The position numbers were made by a program, and so were the translations under genes. The notes beneath the pieces were generated by a model. The model saw only the letters and a list, made by a program, of their open reading frames with translations, did no database searches and was not told where the DNA came from. Source: Halobacillus kuroshimensis DSM 18393 (GTDB lineage Bacteria; Bacillota; Bacilli; Bacillales; Halobacillaceae). From it: a DNA stretch of 64,000 nt. Below, one piece after another: positions 9,284-18,775 of this stretch; position 1 is the first letter of the stretch, and every line of letters begins with the position of its first letter. The stretch spans positions 434,001 through 498,000 of the forward strand of contig NZ_AUDY01000008.1 of assembly GCF_000425705.1 (NCBI RefSeq). Reading direction: 5' to 3'.

Positions 9284-11074
9284 ATGAACACCGGAATGTT
9301 AGCACTCTTATCACTGCTGCCGATTGTTGCTGTTGGAATATTTCTCGTTGGTCTCCGATGGCCGGCGAGCCGGGCCATGCCGATCTCGTACATAGTTGCT
9401 GTTCTGCTCGCTTTATTTGTTTGGAAAGTACCCGGTGCTGTCGTCGCCGCCGCTTCTGTCAATGGTCTTGTCGTCGCCGCTACACTGCTTTACATTATCT
9501 TTGGTGCCATCCTACTATTAAATACTCTGCAGGAAAGCGGCGGCTTGAAAACCATCCGGCAGGGGTTTGTCGACATTTCACCCGACCGTAGAATCCAGGT
9601 GATCATTATCGCGTGGCTGTTCGGGGCCTTTATCGAAGGATCGGCCGGATTCGGGACGCCGGCGGCTGTGGCCGTTCCGTTACTGGTAGGACTCGGCTTT
9701 CCAGCAATGGCTGCTGTTATCGCCGGGATGGTCATTCAAAGCACCCCGGTATCCTTCGGCGCTGTTGGAACGCCTATTCTTGTGGGCGTCCAGACCGGCT
9801 TATCTGCAGATGCCTCGATTTCATCCAACTTCCTTTCCATGGTTACGATGATCGGAGGTCGTGCAGCCATCCTTCATGCCGTTGTTGGTACGTTGATTCC
9901 TCTTTTTGTGGTCGCATTCATGACTCGGTTCTTTGGGGAAAATAAATCCTTCAGTGAAGGCATCCGTGTCTGGAAGTTTGCATTATTTGCTGCTTTTGCC
10001 ATGACCATTCCGTATACCATCGTTGCGAACCTTCTCGGACCTGAATTTCCTTCTATGATCGGCGGATTGGTTGGACTGGCCATTGTCGTTCCAGCTGCCA
10101 AAAAAGGATTTCTCATTCCTAAGGAAGAAAAGCATTGGGATTTCCCTGAAGCATCCAAATGGGATCCATCCTGGACGGGAAGAATTGAAATTAAGGACAT
10201 TGCGCATCAAAGTGGGCGGATTTCCATGATCAGGGCCTGGATGCCGTATATCCTAGTCGGTGCCTTTCTCGTACTGACACGTTTGAAATCCCTGCCGGTG
10301 CTGGACTGGGTGCAGTCATTGACAGTCACGTTCCCGAATTTATTAGGAACTGACATCTCCTCTAGTTTTCAACCTTTGTACCTGCCTGGAACAATATTCG
10401 TTCTTGTCTCTCTGATTACGTTTTTCATTCATCAAATGAATGGATCAGCCTATAAAAAGGCCTGGGCCCATTCGGGTAAAACGATGATCCCAGCATCAGC
10501 TGCCCTGCTGTTTACAGTCCCGATGGTACAAGTTTTCTTAAATTCAGGCGGTGGTGCTGCAGGGTTTGGAAGTATGCCGATAGAACTGGCGAACGGTGTG
10601 GCTGGTCTCGCCGGGGATTACTGGCCGCTGATGTCCTCTTTCGTTGGTGGTCTAGGGGCGTTTATAGCTGGAAGTAACACCATCAGTAACATGATGTTTT
10701 CGCTTTTCCAATACGATGTCGGCTCCCAGATCGGTGTTGATGCTTCCTGGATTGTGGCGCTGCAGGCCGTAGGGGGAGCCGCCGGAAATATGATCTGCGT
10801 TCACAACGTTGTCGCGGCCTGTGCGGTCGTCGGCCTGGTTGGTAAAGAAGGGGACATTATCAGAAAAACTATTTTTCCGTTCCTGTATTATGCAGCCTCT
10901 GCAGGAGCGCTCGGATATTCCATCGTCTGGACAGCTGAAAAAGGGGTCTTCAATCTCGGCTCTGTTTTAGCTGCCATAATTACGACCGCGGCCGTCTATG
11001 TGATCGCCACCAATCATAAACGGCTTCCGGACAGCCGGCTTCGTAACCAGAAAAACGTACGTGCAGCCAAATAA
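9284..11074 (+). CDS. L-lactate/glycolate permease (LctP/GlcA family)
   Basis: 596-aa membrane carrier with about 13-14 predicted hydrophobic segments. It has the family signature [25 protein letters not shown] split over two helices, and [23 protein letters not shown] near the C-terminus. LctP/GlcA proteins import L-lactate, D-lactate and glycolate with protons. ATG 9284 follows GGAGGG at 7 nt. Its position after the glc genes, and the shared cre control, suggest glycolate uptake for GlcDEF. Lactate uptake is equally possible biochemically. Confidence 0.92.
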   Translation: MNTGMLALLSLLPIVAVGIFLVGLRWPASRAMPISYIVAVLLALFVWKVPGAVVAAASVNGLVVAATLLYIIFGAILLLNTLQESGGLKTIRQGFVDISPDRRIQVIIIAWLFGAFIEGSAGFGTPAAVAVPLLVGLGFPAMAAVIAGMVIQSTPVSFGAVGTPILVGVQTGLSADASISSNFLSMVTMIGGRAAILHAVVGTLIPLFVVAFMTRFFGENKSFSEGIRVWKFALFAAFAMTIPYTIVANLLGPEFPSMIGGLVGLAIVVPAAKKGFLIPKEEKHWDFPEASKWDPSWTGRIEIKDIAHQSGRISMIRAWMPYILVGAFLVLTRLKSLPVLDWVQSLTVTFPNLLGTDISSSFQPLYLPGTIFVLVSLITFFIHQMNGSAYKKAWAHSGKTMIPASAALLFTVPMVQVFLNSGGGAAGFGSMPIELANGVAGLAGDYWPLMSSFVGGLGAFIAGSNTISNMMFSLFQYDVGSQIGVDASWIVALQAVGGAAGNMICVHNVVAACAVVGLVGKEGDIIRKTIFPFLYYAASAGALGYSIVWTAEKGVFNLGSVLAAIITTAAVYVIATNHKRLPDSRLRNQKNVRAAK

Positions 11075-11117
11075 AAACACGCTTGGGACGCAGCCTGCGT
11101 CCCAAGCGTGTTTTTTT
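11073..11117. terminator. Bidirectional terminator, permease / DUF456 gene
   Basis: A 17-bp GC-rich stem flanked by an A-tract and a T-tract, lying between convergent genes. It should stop transcription from both sides. Confidence 0.9.
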
Positions 11118-11592
11118 AAATATCGATGAAGAACCAAATGACCATGATTAATGTGATGACAATTTTAGCGGCGGTACCACTAAGGAAGCCGAATAAAGAG
11201 CCTATAGCGGCCTTGAACGCATCCTGGCTTTCCCTCTTTTGAACAAGTTCTACAATGATGACAAGAACAAAAGGGACCACCAAAATCCCGAATGGCGGGA
11301 TAATAAACGAACCGATAATGACTCCGATGGCCGCTGCCCGCTCACCCCATTTGCTTCCCCCATACCGTTTCACAAAATAACTATTGGCGATGATATCGGA
11401 TATGATAAGCAGAATCGTAAGCACAACCGCACCGATCCAGAAAAAGACCGACAGTTCGTTCCCATCTACAAAAAAGAAATAGATCAGGAAACCAATCCAT
11501 AAAACCAATGGTCCCGGAATGATCGGGAATATGACACTGGCAAAACTTGCCACGAAACTTGCAATAATGAATACCCATATTAAAATGTCCAT
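11116..11592 (-). CDS. DUF456 family membrane protein
   Basis: 158-aa integral membrane protein of four to five hydrophobic segments, with the DUF456 pattern: an N-terminal helix running into IIPGPLVLWIG, a middle segment with DIIANSYFVKRYGGSKWGERAA, then two further helices. The function of DUF456 proteins is not established. It starts at ATG 11592 with GGAGGA upstream. A single-gene unit convergent with the permease; no regulatory site was recognised. Confidence 0.88.
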   Translation of the reverse strand: MDILIWVFIIASFVASFASVIFPIIPGPLVLWIGFLIYFFFVDGNELSVFFWIGAVVLTILLIISDIIANSYFVKRYGGSKWGERAAAIGVIIGSFIIPPFGILVVPFVLVIIVELVQKRESQDAFKAAIGSLFGFLSGTAAKIVITLIMVIWFFIDI

Positions 11593-11773
11593 TGTTCCAT
11601 CCTCCTCATTTACACTACGCTTCTATTACGATTCACAACAAAAAAGGTTTCTAAACTTTTCTTTCTTCCTTAAATGCTTAGAGTTTGCATAAAAGAGAAA
11701 AATAGGCACTCGTCACCGTTCACAGATCATTTATTTTGTCCATTGGGGAACTGCCCCCCAATTTTATGTGCAG
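11593..11773. other. Gene-free stretch, DUF456 promoter side
   Basis: About 180 nt between the DUF456 start and the palindromic repeat. It should hold the DUF456 promoter. A small hairpin (TTGGGG / CCCCAA, around 11735-11762) is the only other structure I see. No credible gene. Confidence 0.5.
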
Positions 11774-11903
11774 GTCACGTTCCGCTTATCGGTGGATGCT
11801 TGCCGCGGGCACGGCCTAAGCTAACTTGGTCAAGAAGGTCACTTGACCAAGTGGATCTTCGGCTCGCGCTGTTCCCGCAGGCGTCACCACCGAACGCTCC
11901 ACG
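11774..11903 (+). repeat. 130-bp imperfect palindrome, copy A
   Basis: The outer arms match as CGGTGG...GCCGCGGGCACG on the left against CGCGCTGTTCCCGCAGGC...CCACCG on the right. The inner arms are ACTTGGTCAAG / CTTGACCAAGT around a short loop. Same length and order as copies B (32264-32393) and C (39723-39852). Confidence 0.85.
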
Positions 11904-12163
11904 ATACCTCCTCAAATAACTAACAAAAAGAGGGCACTCCTGGTTTCGAAGAAGTCTGTATTCTTCTAACAGCAGAATCCGCTGAGAGGATTGATTAATC
12001 ATTGAATTCCCGCCGATTTTTACGGATGTTTTCATTGGAAATGTTCTTTTGTTCATCGAAAGTGATGACCATAGACTGCGTCAATGTGGTTTTTGTAGGG
12101 AAGTTTGGAGCTCCAGCAGATATAAAAAGAGCTTGTAGAAAATAGAAACCTCTCTACAAGCTG
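11904..12163 (+). mobile_element. Degenerate IS1182-type relic, copy A (right part)
   Basis: The last ~33 nt (12131-12163) form a hairpin (GCTTGTAGA / TCTACAAGC) resembling the right end of relic C (39335-39380, reversed). It stops exactly where the terminator hairpin of the yhdN-like gene begins at 12164. The ~220 nt between the 130-bp palindrome and this end have no recognisable transposase remnant and no gene with a ribosome binding site. Assignment as the same element rests on the two shared end structures. Confidence 0.55.
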
Positions 12164-12193
12164 AAAAGCGAACCCTTTTGAGGGTCCGCTTTT
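12164..12193 (-). terminator. Terminator of the yhdN-like gene
   Basis: AAAAGCGGACCC / GGGTTCGCTTTT hairpin read on the minus strand just after the aldo/keto reductase stop. No further T-tract follows; the IS relic abuts it directly. Confidence 0.75.
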
Positions 12194-12200
12194 AGGGGTT

Positions 12201-13208
12201 TTATTTTAGTCCTAATTCCTGGCGGTCGGGTGGAGCCATGAATTCAGGACCAACCGGGTCGTTGACATGCTTCAATAGAATCTCATCAATATCATGCATC
12301 GTCTGCTCGTCAATCTGGAAGTCACTGATACCTTGGACAGGATTGAGCTGGTCCGGACGACGTCCGCCCATAAGAGCAATACCGGAGCCGGGCTGGTCAA
12401 GCACCCAGCGCACGGCAAGCTGAAGAACCGATTTCCCGAATCGTTTCTCAGCAAGCTGTTCCAGTTCCTGTACAGCGTTTAAATACTGCTTGAACCGCGG
12501 CTGGTTGAATTTCGGATCATTGTTTCTCAAATCATCGCCTTCAAATTCCCGATCGGTGGACATTTTCCCGGAAAGGAGTCCGCGGCAAAGGGAACCGTAG
12601 GAGATCGTTGTGATTTCATGGTCCTGCACGTATGGCAGTGTTTTGGATTCAATATCCCGTTCAAATAAATTATAAGGTGGCTGGAGCGTGTGAAGCGGTG
12701 CAGCTTCACGGAAAATATCCATCTGCTCCGGCGTGAAATTACTCACTCCGATCGCACGGATTTTTCCCTGCTTATGCAGGTAGGCAAGCGCTTCAGCGGT
12801 CTCATGGATCGGTGTGACCGGGTCCGGCCAGTGCACCTGATAAATATCGATGTAATCTGTCTGCAGGCGTCGGAGGGAATCTTCCACTTCCTGGTGGATC
12901 CGCTCTTTGCTCGCATTACGGAAGACCGTTTCTTCATCTTTCCAGTCCATAGCCACCTTCGTAGCTAAAAGAAGGTCTTCGCGGCGCCCATACTGGCGGA
13001 CAGCTTCTCCGACAATTTCCTCTGATTTACCAAACCCATATACAGGGGCTGTATCAATTAAGTTAATGCCTTGATCGAGAGCGGCATGAATCGTTTGGAT
13101 GGATTCCTTTTCATCTGTGCCGCCCCACATCCAGCCGCCGATGGCCCATGTGCCGAGGCCGATGCGGCTGGCTTCCATTGATGTATTACTAATTCTTACT
13201 TTTTCCAT
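12201..13208 (-). CDS. yhdN: Aldo/keto reductase, general stress protein 69-like
   Basis: 335-aa NADPH-dependent aldo/keto reductase, very close to my recollection of B. subtilis YhdN/GSP69 (AKR11B) along its length: IGLGTWAIGG at the N-terminus, IDTAPVYGFGKSEEIVG with the catalytic Tyr, ATKVAMDW with the Lys, YQVHWPDP with the His, and C-terminal VGPEFMAPP. It would reduce aldehydes in the cytosol. ATG 13208 follows GGAGGTG at about 9 nt. A sigma-B promoter lies just upstream, matching the general-stress status of the B. subtilis protein. Confidence 0.93.
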   Translation of the reverse strand: MEKVRISNTSMEASRIGLGTWAIGGWMWGGTDEKESIQTIHAALDQGINLIDTAPVYGFGKSEEIVGEAVRQYGRREDLLLATKVAMDWKDEETVFRNASKERIHQEVEDSLRRLQTDYIDIYQVHWPDPVTPIHETAEALAYLHKQGKIRAIGVSNFTPEQMDIFREAAPLHTLQPPYNLFERDIESKTLPYVQDHEITTISYGSLCRGLLSGKMSTDREFEGDDLRNNDPKFNQPRFKQYLNAVQELEQLAEKRFGKSVLQLAVRWVLDQPGSGIALMGGRRPDQLNPVQGISDFQIDEQTMHDIDEILLKHVNDPVGPEFMAPPDRQELGLK

Positions 13209-13245
13209 TATTTCTTCACCTCCACAATCAAACACATTATGGTCT

Positions 13246-13271
13246 GTACCCGGTTTTTGCAGAAGTTAACC
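13246..13271 (-). promoter_or_regulatory. Sigma-B promoter of the yhdN-like gene
   Basis: On the minus strand: GGTTAA (13271-13266), a 14-nt spacer and GGGTAC (13251-13246). This fits the sigma-B pattern GTTTAA-N12-15-GGGTAT closely and gives a leader of about 30 nt. Confidence 0.75.
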
Positions 13272-13358
13272 ACCCCCGTATGTAACTTTTCCAGACGAAC
13301 CTACCCACTTCCCAGATGGCAGGTTATAATAATGGTAATGACGAAAGGGGCTGGGGGA

Positions 13359-15725
13359 GTGGAAACAGCGGGAAAGTTTCATGCAGAAAAACAAAAGCAT
13401 CGGAAAAAATGGAAGAGGCCTGTATTTTGGACGCTTGGAATTACAATTTTTTTAATGGTTGCTGCAGTTGTTTTTGTAAACGCTTTCACTTTAAGGAGCC
13501 TTCCTGAAACAGAAGGCGAAATTCCGCTGCAGGGGTTAACCGGACAAGTTGAGGTGCTGCGTGATGAAAATGGTGTGCCTCATATTGAAGCTGAAAGCCT
13601 GGATGATTTATTCATGGCCCAGGGCTATGTTCAGGCGCAGGACCGGATGTTCCAGATGGAGCTGGCCCGCAGGCAGGCGTCCGGCCGGTTGAGTGAAGTG
13701 GTTGGGGAAGCAGCCCTTGAACAGGACCGGTATTTCCGGACATTAGGACTTAGACGGGCGGCGGAGAAATCGCTGGCTGTTTATCCAGAGGAGACGATGG
13801 AACTGTTGCAGGCTTTCGCAGACGGAGTGAACGCTTATATGGAATCAGAGCCGCTCTCACCTGAATTCGCCATGATGGCCATTGATCCTGAGCCCTGGAC
13901 ACCGCTCGATTCATTAACAATTGGAAAATACATGGCTTTTGACCTGGGCGGACACTGGGAACGCCAGGCGTTCAATTACTATATACTGGATAACTTTCCT
14001 GAAGAGGAAGCGTATGAATTGTTTCCCGCTTATCCGGAAGGAGCTCCGACCGTATTAGCGGATGCTGAAGGGCTTGACGTGGAAGAAAGTCTGGCTCATG
14101 CGGTTATTCCACACGAATTCAATGGCAGTAATAACTGGGTGGTCAGTGGCAGCCGGACGGCTTCCGGTTCGCCGATGCTGGCTGATGATCCCCATCTCGG
14201 GATGGCCACCCCGTCCATCTGGTATCAGATGGATTTGAGGGCGGGGGATTATCAGGTTTCCGGTGTCATTTTTGCCGGCATCCCGGGGATCATCCTCGGC
14301 CACAACAAATCGGCAGCCTGGGGGGTGACGAACGTCGGTCCGGATGTGCAGCAGTTGTACATGGAAAAAAGAAACCCGGATAATCCAGAGGAATTCTTAT
14401 ATGAAGGCCGGTGGGAGCAGGCGGATGTTATCGAAGAAACCATTGAGGTGAAAGATGGCAGCGATGTTCAGATGGATGTACTGGAGACAAGGCATGGTCC
14501 TGTAATCAGCGAGTTCAGTGAAGGAGCAGAGGGAGATACGGTCTTGTCGCTCCGGTGGACAGCTCTGGATGCAACGACAGAGCTTGATGCGATACTGGAA
14601 ATCAATCAAGCTGATGACTGGAAATCGTTCGAGAAAGGCCTGGAAAAATTTCTAGCTCCAGCACAGAATTTTGTTTTTGCCGGCAAGGACGGCACAATCG
14701 CCTATAAAGCGAACGGCCGTATTCCGATTTATGACAATCCGGAAGATGCACTGCTGCCATTAAGAGGATGGAAAGCAGAGGATGAGTGGCAGGGCTATAT
14801 TCCTTTTGACGAGCTGCCGACGGTCATCAATCCAGAGGAAGGGTATGTGGCAACAGCCAACAACAAAATCGTTTCCGATGATTACCCTTATCACATCAGT
14901 CATAACTGGGCTCAGCCTTACCGGTATACCAGAATTGCTGAGATGCTTGAAAATCATGAAGCGGTGACTTTAGCTGATATGCAGGACATGCAGATGGATG
15001 TCAAAAACCTGCAGGCTGAAGAATTTCTGCCTTACCTGTTGGAACATACGGAAGCTGAAGAGGACCTGGAAAAGCAGGCGCTTCTCATGTTGGAAGAATG
15101 GAATCTTGAAGATGATCGGAATCTCCCTCAGCCGCTTCTATTCCATCTCTGGATGGCCGGCATCGAAAACGAATTGTATGAATCATCCATTCCAAAGTCC
15201 ATTCAAAGTCTTTTCCGAGGTTCAGCTCAAACGACAGATGAGCTGTTGAGAATGGACAGGGACGGTGGAGATTCTTTATGGATGGAGAAAGCTGGAGGAA
15301 GCTCAAAGGTGATCACCACGGCTTTTGAAACCACTGTTCGGGAATTGGCTGAAGAATATGGTGAAGATCCTTCTACGTGGGAATGGGGAGAGTATCACGC
15401 CGTGGAATTTACTCATCCGTTATCCAGTATTGGTTTTCTGGACCGGTTCTTAAATCCAGGCGACCCGTACCCTGTCAGTGGAAGCCGGGTAACCGTCAGA
15501 GCAGCAGGTTTTAATGAAAACGGCCTCGTCAATCACGGCGCTTCCTGGCGCTTTGTCATCGATATGGCCGAATCACAGAAGGGATACCATGTCGTTGGTC
15601 CCGGTCAGTCCGGGCATTTCCGAAGTGCCTGGTACCATGATCAGCTGGAAGACTGGGTTGAAGGCGGCTATCATGTAACCAGCTTGGATGAACAGGAAGG
15701 CGGTGTGCTTACGCTTACCCCGTAA
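13359..15725 (+). CDS. Penicillin acylase family protein (Ntn hydrolase)
   Basis: 788-aa precursor of the penicillin acylase/acylhomoserine lactone acylase family. One N-terminal transmembrane helix (about residues 20-42) anchors or exports it. An alpha chain follows, then HEFNGSNNW, in which cleavage before Ser frees the N-terminal nucleophile of the beta chain; ADDPHLGM lies downstream as in the family. It hydrolyses amide-linked acyl groups outside the membrane; the true substrate is unknown. GTG 13359 is preferred: AAAGGGG lies 8 nt upstream, while a TATAAT at 13325-13330 puts the in-frame ATG at 13338 too near transcription start. Confidence 0.9.
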   Translation: METAGKFHAEKQKHRKKWKRPVFWTLGITIFLMVAAVVFVNAFTLRSLPETEGEIPLQGLTGQVEVLRDENGVPHIEAESLDDLFMAQGYVQAQDRMFQMELARRQASGRLSEVVGEAALEQDRYFRTLGLRRAAEKSLAVYPEETMELLQAFADGVNAYMESEPLSPEFAMMAIDPEPWTPLDSLTIGKYMAFDLGGHWERQAFNYYILDNFPEEEAYELFPAYPEGAPTVLADAEGLDVEESLAHAVIPHEFNGSNNWVVSGSRTASGSPMLADDPHLGMATPSIWYQMDLRAGDYQVSGVIFAGIPGIILGHNKSAAWGVTNVGPDVQQLYMEKRNPDNPEEFLYEGRWEQADVIEETIEVKDGSDVQMDVLETRHGPVISEFSEGAEGDTVLSLRWTALDATTELDAILEINQADDWKSFEKGLEKFLAPAQNFVFAGKDGTIAYKANGRIPIYDNPEDALLPLRGWKAEDEWQGYIPFDELPTVINPEEGYVATANNKIVSDDYPYHISHNWAQPYRYTRIAEMLENHEAVTLADMQDMQMDVKNLQAEEFLPYLLEHTEAEEDLEKQALLMLEEWNLEDDRNLPQPLLFHLWMAGIENELYESSIPKSIQSLFRGSAQTTDELLRMDRDGGDSLWMEKAGGSSKVITTAFETTVRELAEEYGEDPSTWEWGEYHAVEFTHPLSSIGFLDRFLNPGDPYPVSGSRVTVRAAGFNENGLVNHGASWRFVIDMAESQKGYHVVGPGQSGHFRSAWYHDQLEDWVEGGYHVTSLDEQEGGVLTLTP

Positions 15726-15797
15726 CATGAATGCTTAGTCCATCCGGGTTTGGGGAATGACTAAAGATGTCATTTTCTAAAAAGGGGGCGTCCTGTT

Positions 15798-17009
15798 GTG
15801 CATGGGTTTCATGATGTTTTCATCCAGATTTTAATTTTATTAGCGATTTCCATTACTGTCATCGCGATTGCCAAATTATTAAAGGAGCCGGATTCGATCG
15901 CGCTCGTCCTCGTCGGTCTTGTGCTGGGAATGACGGAACTTCCGGTCATCGAGGAAGCCGAACGGTACATCACCCAATCGGAAGTGTTCCAAGCGACGAT
16001 CATCTCTTTGTTTTTGCCGATTTTACTTGGTGATGCAACGTTGAAGCTGCCGTTTCATCATTTGTTTTCCGAAAAGAAAACCGTCATGGGGCTGGCCTTT
16101 ATGGGAACGTTCATTTCTGCCATATGCATCGGGACTGCCTCCTATTTCTTCCTGGACCTTCCTTTGGCTGTTGCTTTTACGTTTGCGGCACTGATGAGTG
16201 CGACAGATCCCATCAGTGTCCTCTCTATTTTTAAGTCGCTCGGAGTACCTCAAAAGATGTCGACGATTATGGAAGGCGAGTCCCTATTCAATGACGGGAT
16301 TGCGGTGGTATTATTCAAAATCGCGAGCATTTATCTTCTCACTTACATTGAAATGGGATGGACAGGTTTTGGCAGCGGAGTTTTCATGTTCCTGAAATTC
16401 GCCATTGGGGGAGCGCTTGTCGGTCTTGTTTTCGGGTTTTTCTTTTCACAAATCATTCGTTTCTTTGATGATTACCCGCTCGAGGTGGCCTTCAGTGCCC
16501 TCTTGTTTTTCGGAAGCTACTTCATTGCCGAACATTTCCATACATCCGGAGTCATCGCTGTCGTTGTAGCAGGGTTTGTTTTTGGGGATTACGGTGCGAA
16601 AGTCGGCATGTCCAAGCAGACAAAAACGAACATCAACACGTTCTGGGATTCGATCACACTACTTGCGAATGCGTTGATCTTCCTTATGGTCGGTCTGGAA
16701 ATCCGCAATATCAATCTATCGGAAAACTGGGCCTATATCGCAGGGGCTATCGTGATTGTACTGATCGGCCGCACGATCGCTCTCTATATCAGTACTGGTT
16801 GGATCAAGGAGCTGAATGCCAAGGAGCGTCTGCTGATCAACTGGGGTGGTCTGCGGGGGAGTTTATCTGTCGCTCTTGCGCTCAGTCTGCCGATGGATTT
16901 TTCCGGAAGGGACCAGGTGCTCCTGTTAACCTTCTCTGTCGTGCTGTTTTCATTGATTGTCCAAGGGCTGACGTTGAAGCCGCTGATCAAAAAGCTTGGT
17001 CTTGCCTGA
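15798..17009 (+). CDS. CPA1 family Na+/H+ antiporter
   Basis: 403-aa membrane protein with about 12 hydrophobic segments of the cation:proton antiporter 1 (NhaP-like) family. The ion-binding region ATDPISVLSIFKSLG and MEGESLFNDGIAVVLF carry the ND pair typical of electroneutral antiporters, and NWGGLRGSLSVALALSLP is the conserved Arg-containing helix. It has no long C-terminal regulatory tail. GTG 15798 follows AAGGGGG at about 9 nt. It would expel Na+ in exchange for protons, which suits a halophile. It may be cotranscribed with the acylase gene (72-nt gap, no terminator seen). Confidence 0.92.
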   Translation: MHGFHDVFIQILILLAISITVIAIAKLLKEPDSIALVLVGLVLGMTELPVIEEAERYITQSEVFQATIISLFLPILLGDATLKLPFHHLFSEKKTVMGLAFMGTFISAICIGTASYFFLDLPLAVAFTFAALMSATDPISVLSIFKSLGVPQKMSTIMEGESLFNDGIAVVLFKIASIYLLTYIEMGWTGFGSGVFMFLKFAIGGALVGLVFGFFFSQIIRFFDDYPLEVAFSALLFFGSYFIAEHFHTSGVIAVVVAGFVFGDYGAKVGMSKQTKTNINTFWDSITLLANALIFLMVGLEIRNINLSENWAYIAGAIVIVLIGRTIALYISTGWIKELNAKERLLINWGGLRGSLSVALALSLPMDFSGRDQVLLLTFSVVLFSLIVQGLTLKPLIKKLGLA

Positions 17010-17018
17010 GTCCTGAAC

Positions 17019-17046
17019 AAAGACGCCGCTTGCCGGCGTCTTTTTT
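17019..17046 (+). terminator. Terminator of the antiporter gene
   Basis: AAGACGCCG / CGGCGTCTT stem-loop followed by six T residues, 10 nt after the stop. Confidence 0.9.
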
Positions 17047-17105
17047 ATGTTCAAAAGTTATAACGCCATGTCAAATGGGCATTTCCGGAACTGGTCGAAC
17101 CGGCT

Positions 17106-17948
17106 TTATACTGAACCTGTACCAAACACATGTCTGAGTCGTTGAAAGGCAGAAGGAGAGGCTGCCGCAAGATACATGTCCCTGAAGAGCGGTCGTCCTT
17201 CAATGGGGAGAAAAGTAATGCCTCTGTATTCCATGTGTTTTGCCATCAATTCAGGGAAATAAGCGATCCCCATGCCCTGGGAAACAAAACCGGAGTGGGC
17301 ATGTTCATGCACCGCAGTGCTTTCGTAAGAGTATCCCATTTCTTCAGCGAGGGACTGGAAACGGCTTGTAAATTGCTGGTTTTCGGCAGAAAGAATCTGA
17401 TGCTCCTTCAAGCAATCCTCCAAGGAAACGGTCTCCAGATCAGCAAGAGAAGAGTCATTGGAAACCGCAGCGACAAAGTGGTCCCGGAATAGAAACGAAG
17501 CGTACAGCTCTTCCCATTCTGCGGGGCCTTCGACAATCGCAGCGTCAATGACGTGGTTTTTTAATAACGGTAGAAGCTCACGGCTGTTTTCCCTGACTGC
17601 TGTAACGAATATATCAATGGTATTTAATGACGGCATGTAGTCATTCATGTAATACGTACTGATGTAGGGGGTAGAGCCGAAACGGATGCGCCCATCCGTC
17701 TGGTAGTGCTCGATGATGTGACTGATCTGGGTAAAGAGAGGAGCCAGTTCCTCGTGGAGTGCTCTGGATTTCGCAGTCAATTCGATTCCTGAGCGTGATG
17801 TCAGGAATAAAGGAAAACCGAGCTCTTCTTCCAGCTTCTTCATCTGTCTGCTTAAGGCTGGCTGGGAGATGAGCAGGGACTGGGCTGCCTTTGTAAAGCT
17901 CTGATAACGGGCAATTTCAATGAATGATTGAAGCCGCTGCAAATGCAT
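17106..17948 (-). CDS. LysR family transcriptional regulator
   Basis: 280-aa LysR-type regulator, slightly short for the family (usually ~300). The N-terminal HTH holds FTKAAQSLLISQPALSRQMKKLEEELG; the rest is a substrate-binding domain. It is divergent from the YczE-like membrane gene with only ~56 nt between starts, and CCTCC in that gap is its own Shine-Dalgarno on the minus strand. The neighbouring membrane protein is the natural candidate target. The effector is unknown. Confidence 0.88.
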   Translation of the reverse strand: MHLQRLQSFIEIARYQSFTKAAQSLLISQPALSRQMKKLEEELGFPLFLTSRSGIELTAKSRALHEELAPLFTQISHIIEHYQTDGRIRFGSTPYISTYYMNDYMPSLNTIDIFVTAVRENSRELLPLLKNHVIDAAIVEGPAEWEELYASFLFRDHFVAAVSNDSSLADLETVSLEDCLKEHQILSAENQQFTSRFQSLAEEMGYSYESTAVHEHAHSGFVSQGMGIAYFPELMAKHMEYRGITFLPIEGRPLFRDMYLAAASPSAFQRLRHVFGTGSV

Positions 17949-18004
17949 GGTTGATAACCTCCTGTGATTGGAATAGCAGGGGATGAATGAAAGGGGTGGC
18001 AGGA

Positions 18005-18607
18005 ATGAAATGGAACAGGCTGGTTTATTATATCATGGGGATCTTTACGGTGTATTTCGGCACAGCGCTTGTCGTCAAAGCTTCTCTCGGTGCTGGGTTC
18101 TGGACGGCTTTGTTTGTCGGGTTCAGTGAACGCTTCGGTATGTCGGCAGGGTTTTGGTTCGGGATCACACAGGTGGTGGTTATTTTTGTCAACGCCCGTC
18201 TGAAGAAGACCCACCCGGATATCTTTGCGTTTATTCCTATTCTTCTGGAAAGTGTGATTCTGGATTTCTGGCTCCTCGTCGTGATGGGGGCATGGGATTT
18301 CAGTATGCTGCCTCTCTGGGTTAAAATGTTGATTTTTACCGGAGGGCTCCTCGCTGCTACTTTTGGGATATCCCTTTATATTCAAACAGGCTTCCCAAGG
18401 GCGCCGGCGGATGATCTATTCGTCTCGATCAGTGAACGGTTCCAAATGAGGCTCGGAAGTGCTCAAGTGGTAGTTGCCGTTATGGCTGCGGTGCTGGCTT
18501 ATGGGGTCGGCGGACCGGTGGGGATGGGGACGATCCTGTCTGTCCTCCTTGCCGGACCATGTATCGAACTCTGGTCCACCAAGACAGCCGTACTCCTATC
18601 TTCATAA
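18005..18607 (+). CDS. YczE/YyaS/YitT-family membrane protein
   Basis: 200-aa membrane protein with five hydrophobic segments of the YczE-like group. Visible: FGTALVVKASLGAGFWTAL near the N-terminus, IQTGFPRAPADDLFVSISERF in the middle and a GVGGPVGMGTILSVLLAGP helix at the end, all typical of the family. B. subtilis YczE affects surfactin and sporulation-killing phenotypes, but no general activity is known. ATG 18005 has AAGGGG at 8 nt; an upstream in-frame ATG at 17987 has a tighter site and is an alternative. Confidence 0.85.
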   Translation: MKWNRLVYYIMGIFTVYFGTALVVKASLGAGFWTALFVGFSERFGMSAGFWFGITQVVVIFVNARLKKTHPDIFAFIPILLESVILDFWLLVVMGAWDFSMLPLWVKMLIFTGGLLAATFGISLYIQTGFPRAPADDLFVSISERFQMRLGSAQVVVAVMAAVLAYGVGGPVGMGTILSVLLAGPCIELWSTKTAVLLSS

Positions 18608-18640
18608 AAAACGACCAGTGCAAACTGGTCGTTTTCTTTT
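18605..18640 (+). terminator. Terminator of the YczE-like gene
   Basis: AAAACGACCAG / CTGGTCGTTTT hairpin with a T-rich tail directly after the stop. Confidence 0.92.
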
Positions 18641-18721
18641 CTGCGTTATGCTCAGCAGGATGTATGATTAGGTTCTTTAAGGCAGGTCTTTTTGTTATGT
18701 GTATGGGCTGCTTTCACAAGG

Positions 18722-18762
18722 AGCTTATCGATGGTGACGACTGCGGGGGCATCCACCGATCC
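18722..18762. repeat. Degenerate fragment of the palindromic repeat (F)
   Basis: GCTTATCGATGGTG and CATCCACCGATCC retain the outer-arm sequences of the 130-bp element around a short centre. Part of it (GGGGGC / GCCCCC) can also form a hairpin downstream of the sirtuin gene on the minus strand. Weak match. Confidence 0.4.
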
Positions 18763-18775
18763 TCAGCCCCCCATT

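Noticed and set aside
11775-12056. Minus-strand open frame of 93 codons across the palindrome/relic A region
   Set aside because: No Shine-Dalgarno; half of it is palindromic repeat sequence; no recognised family. Treated as relic DNA.
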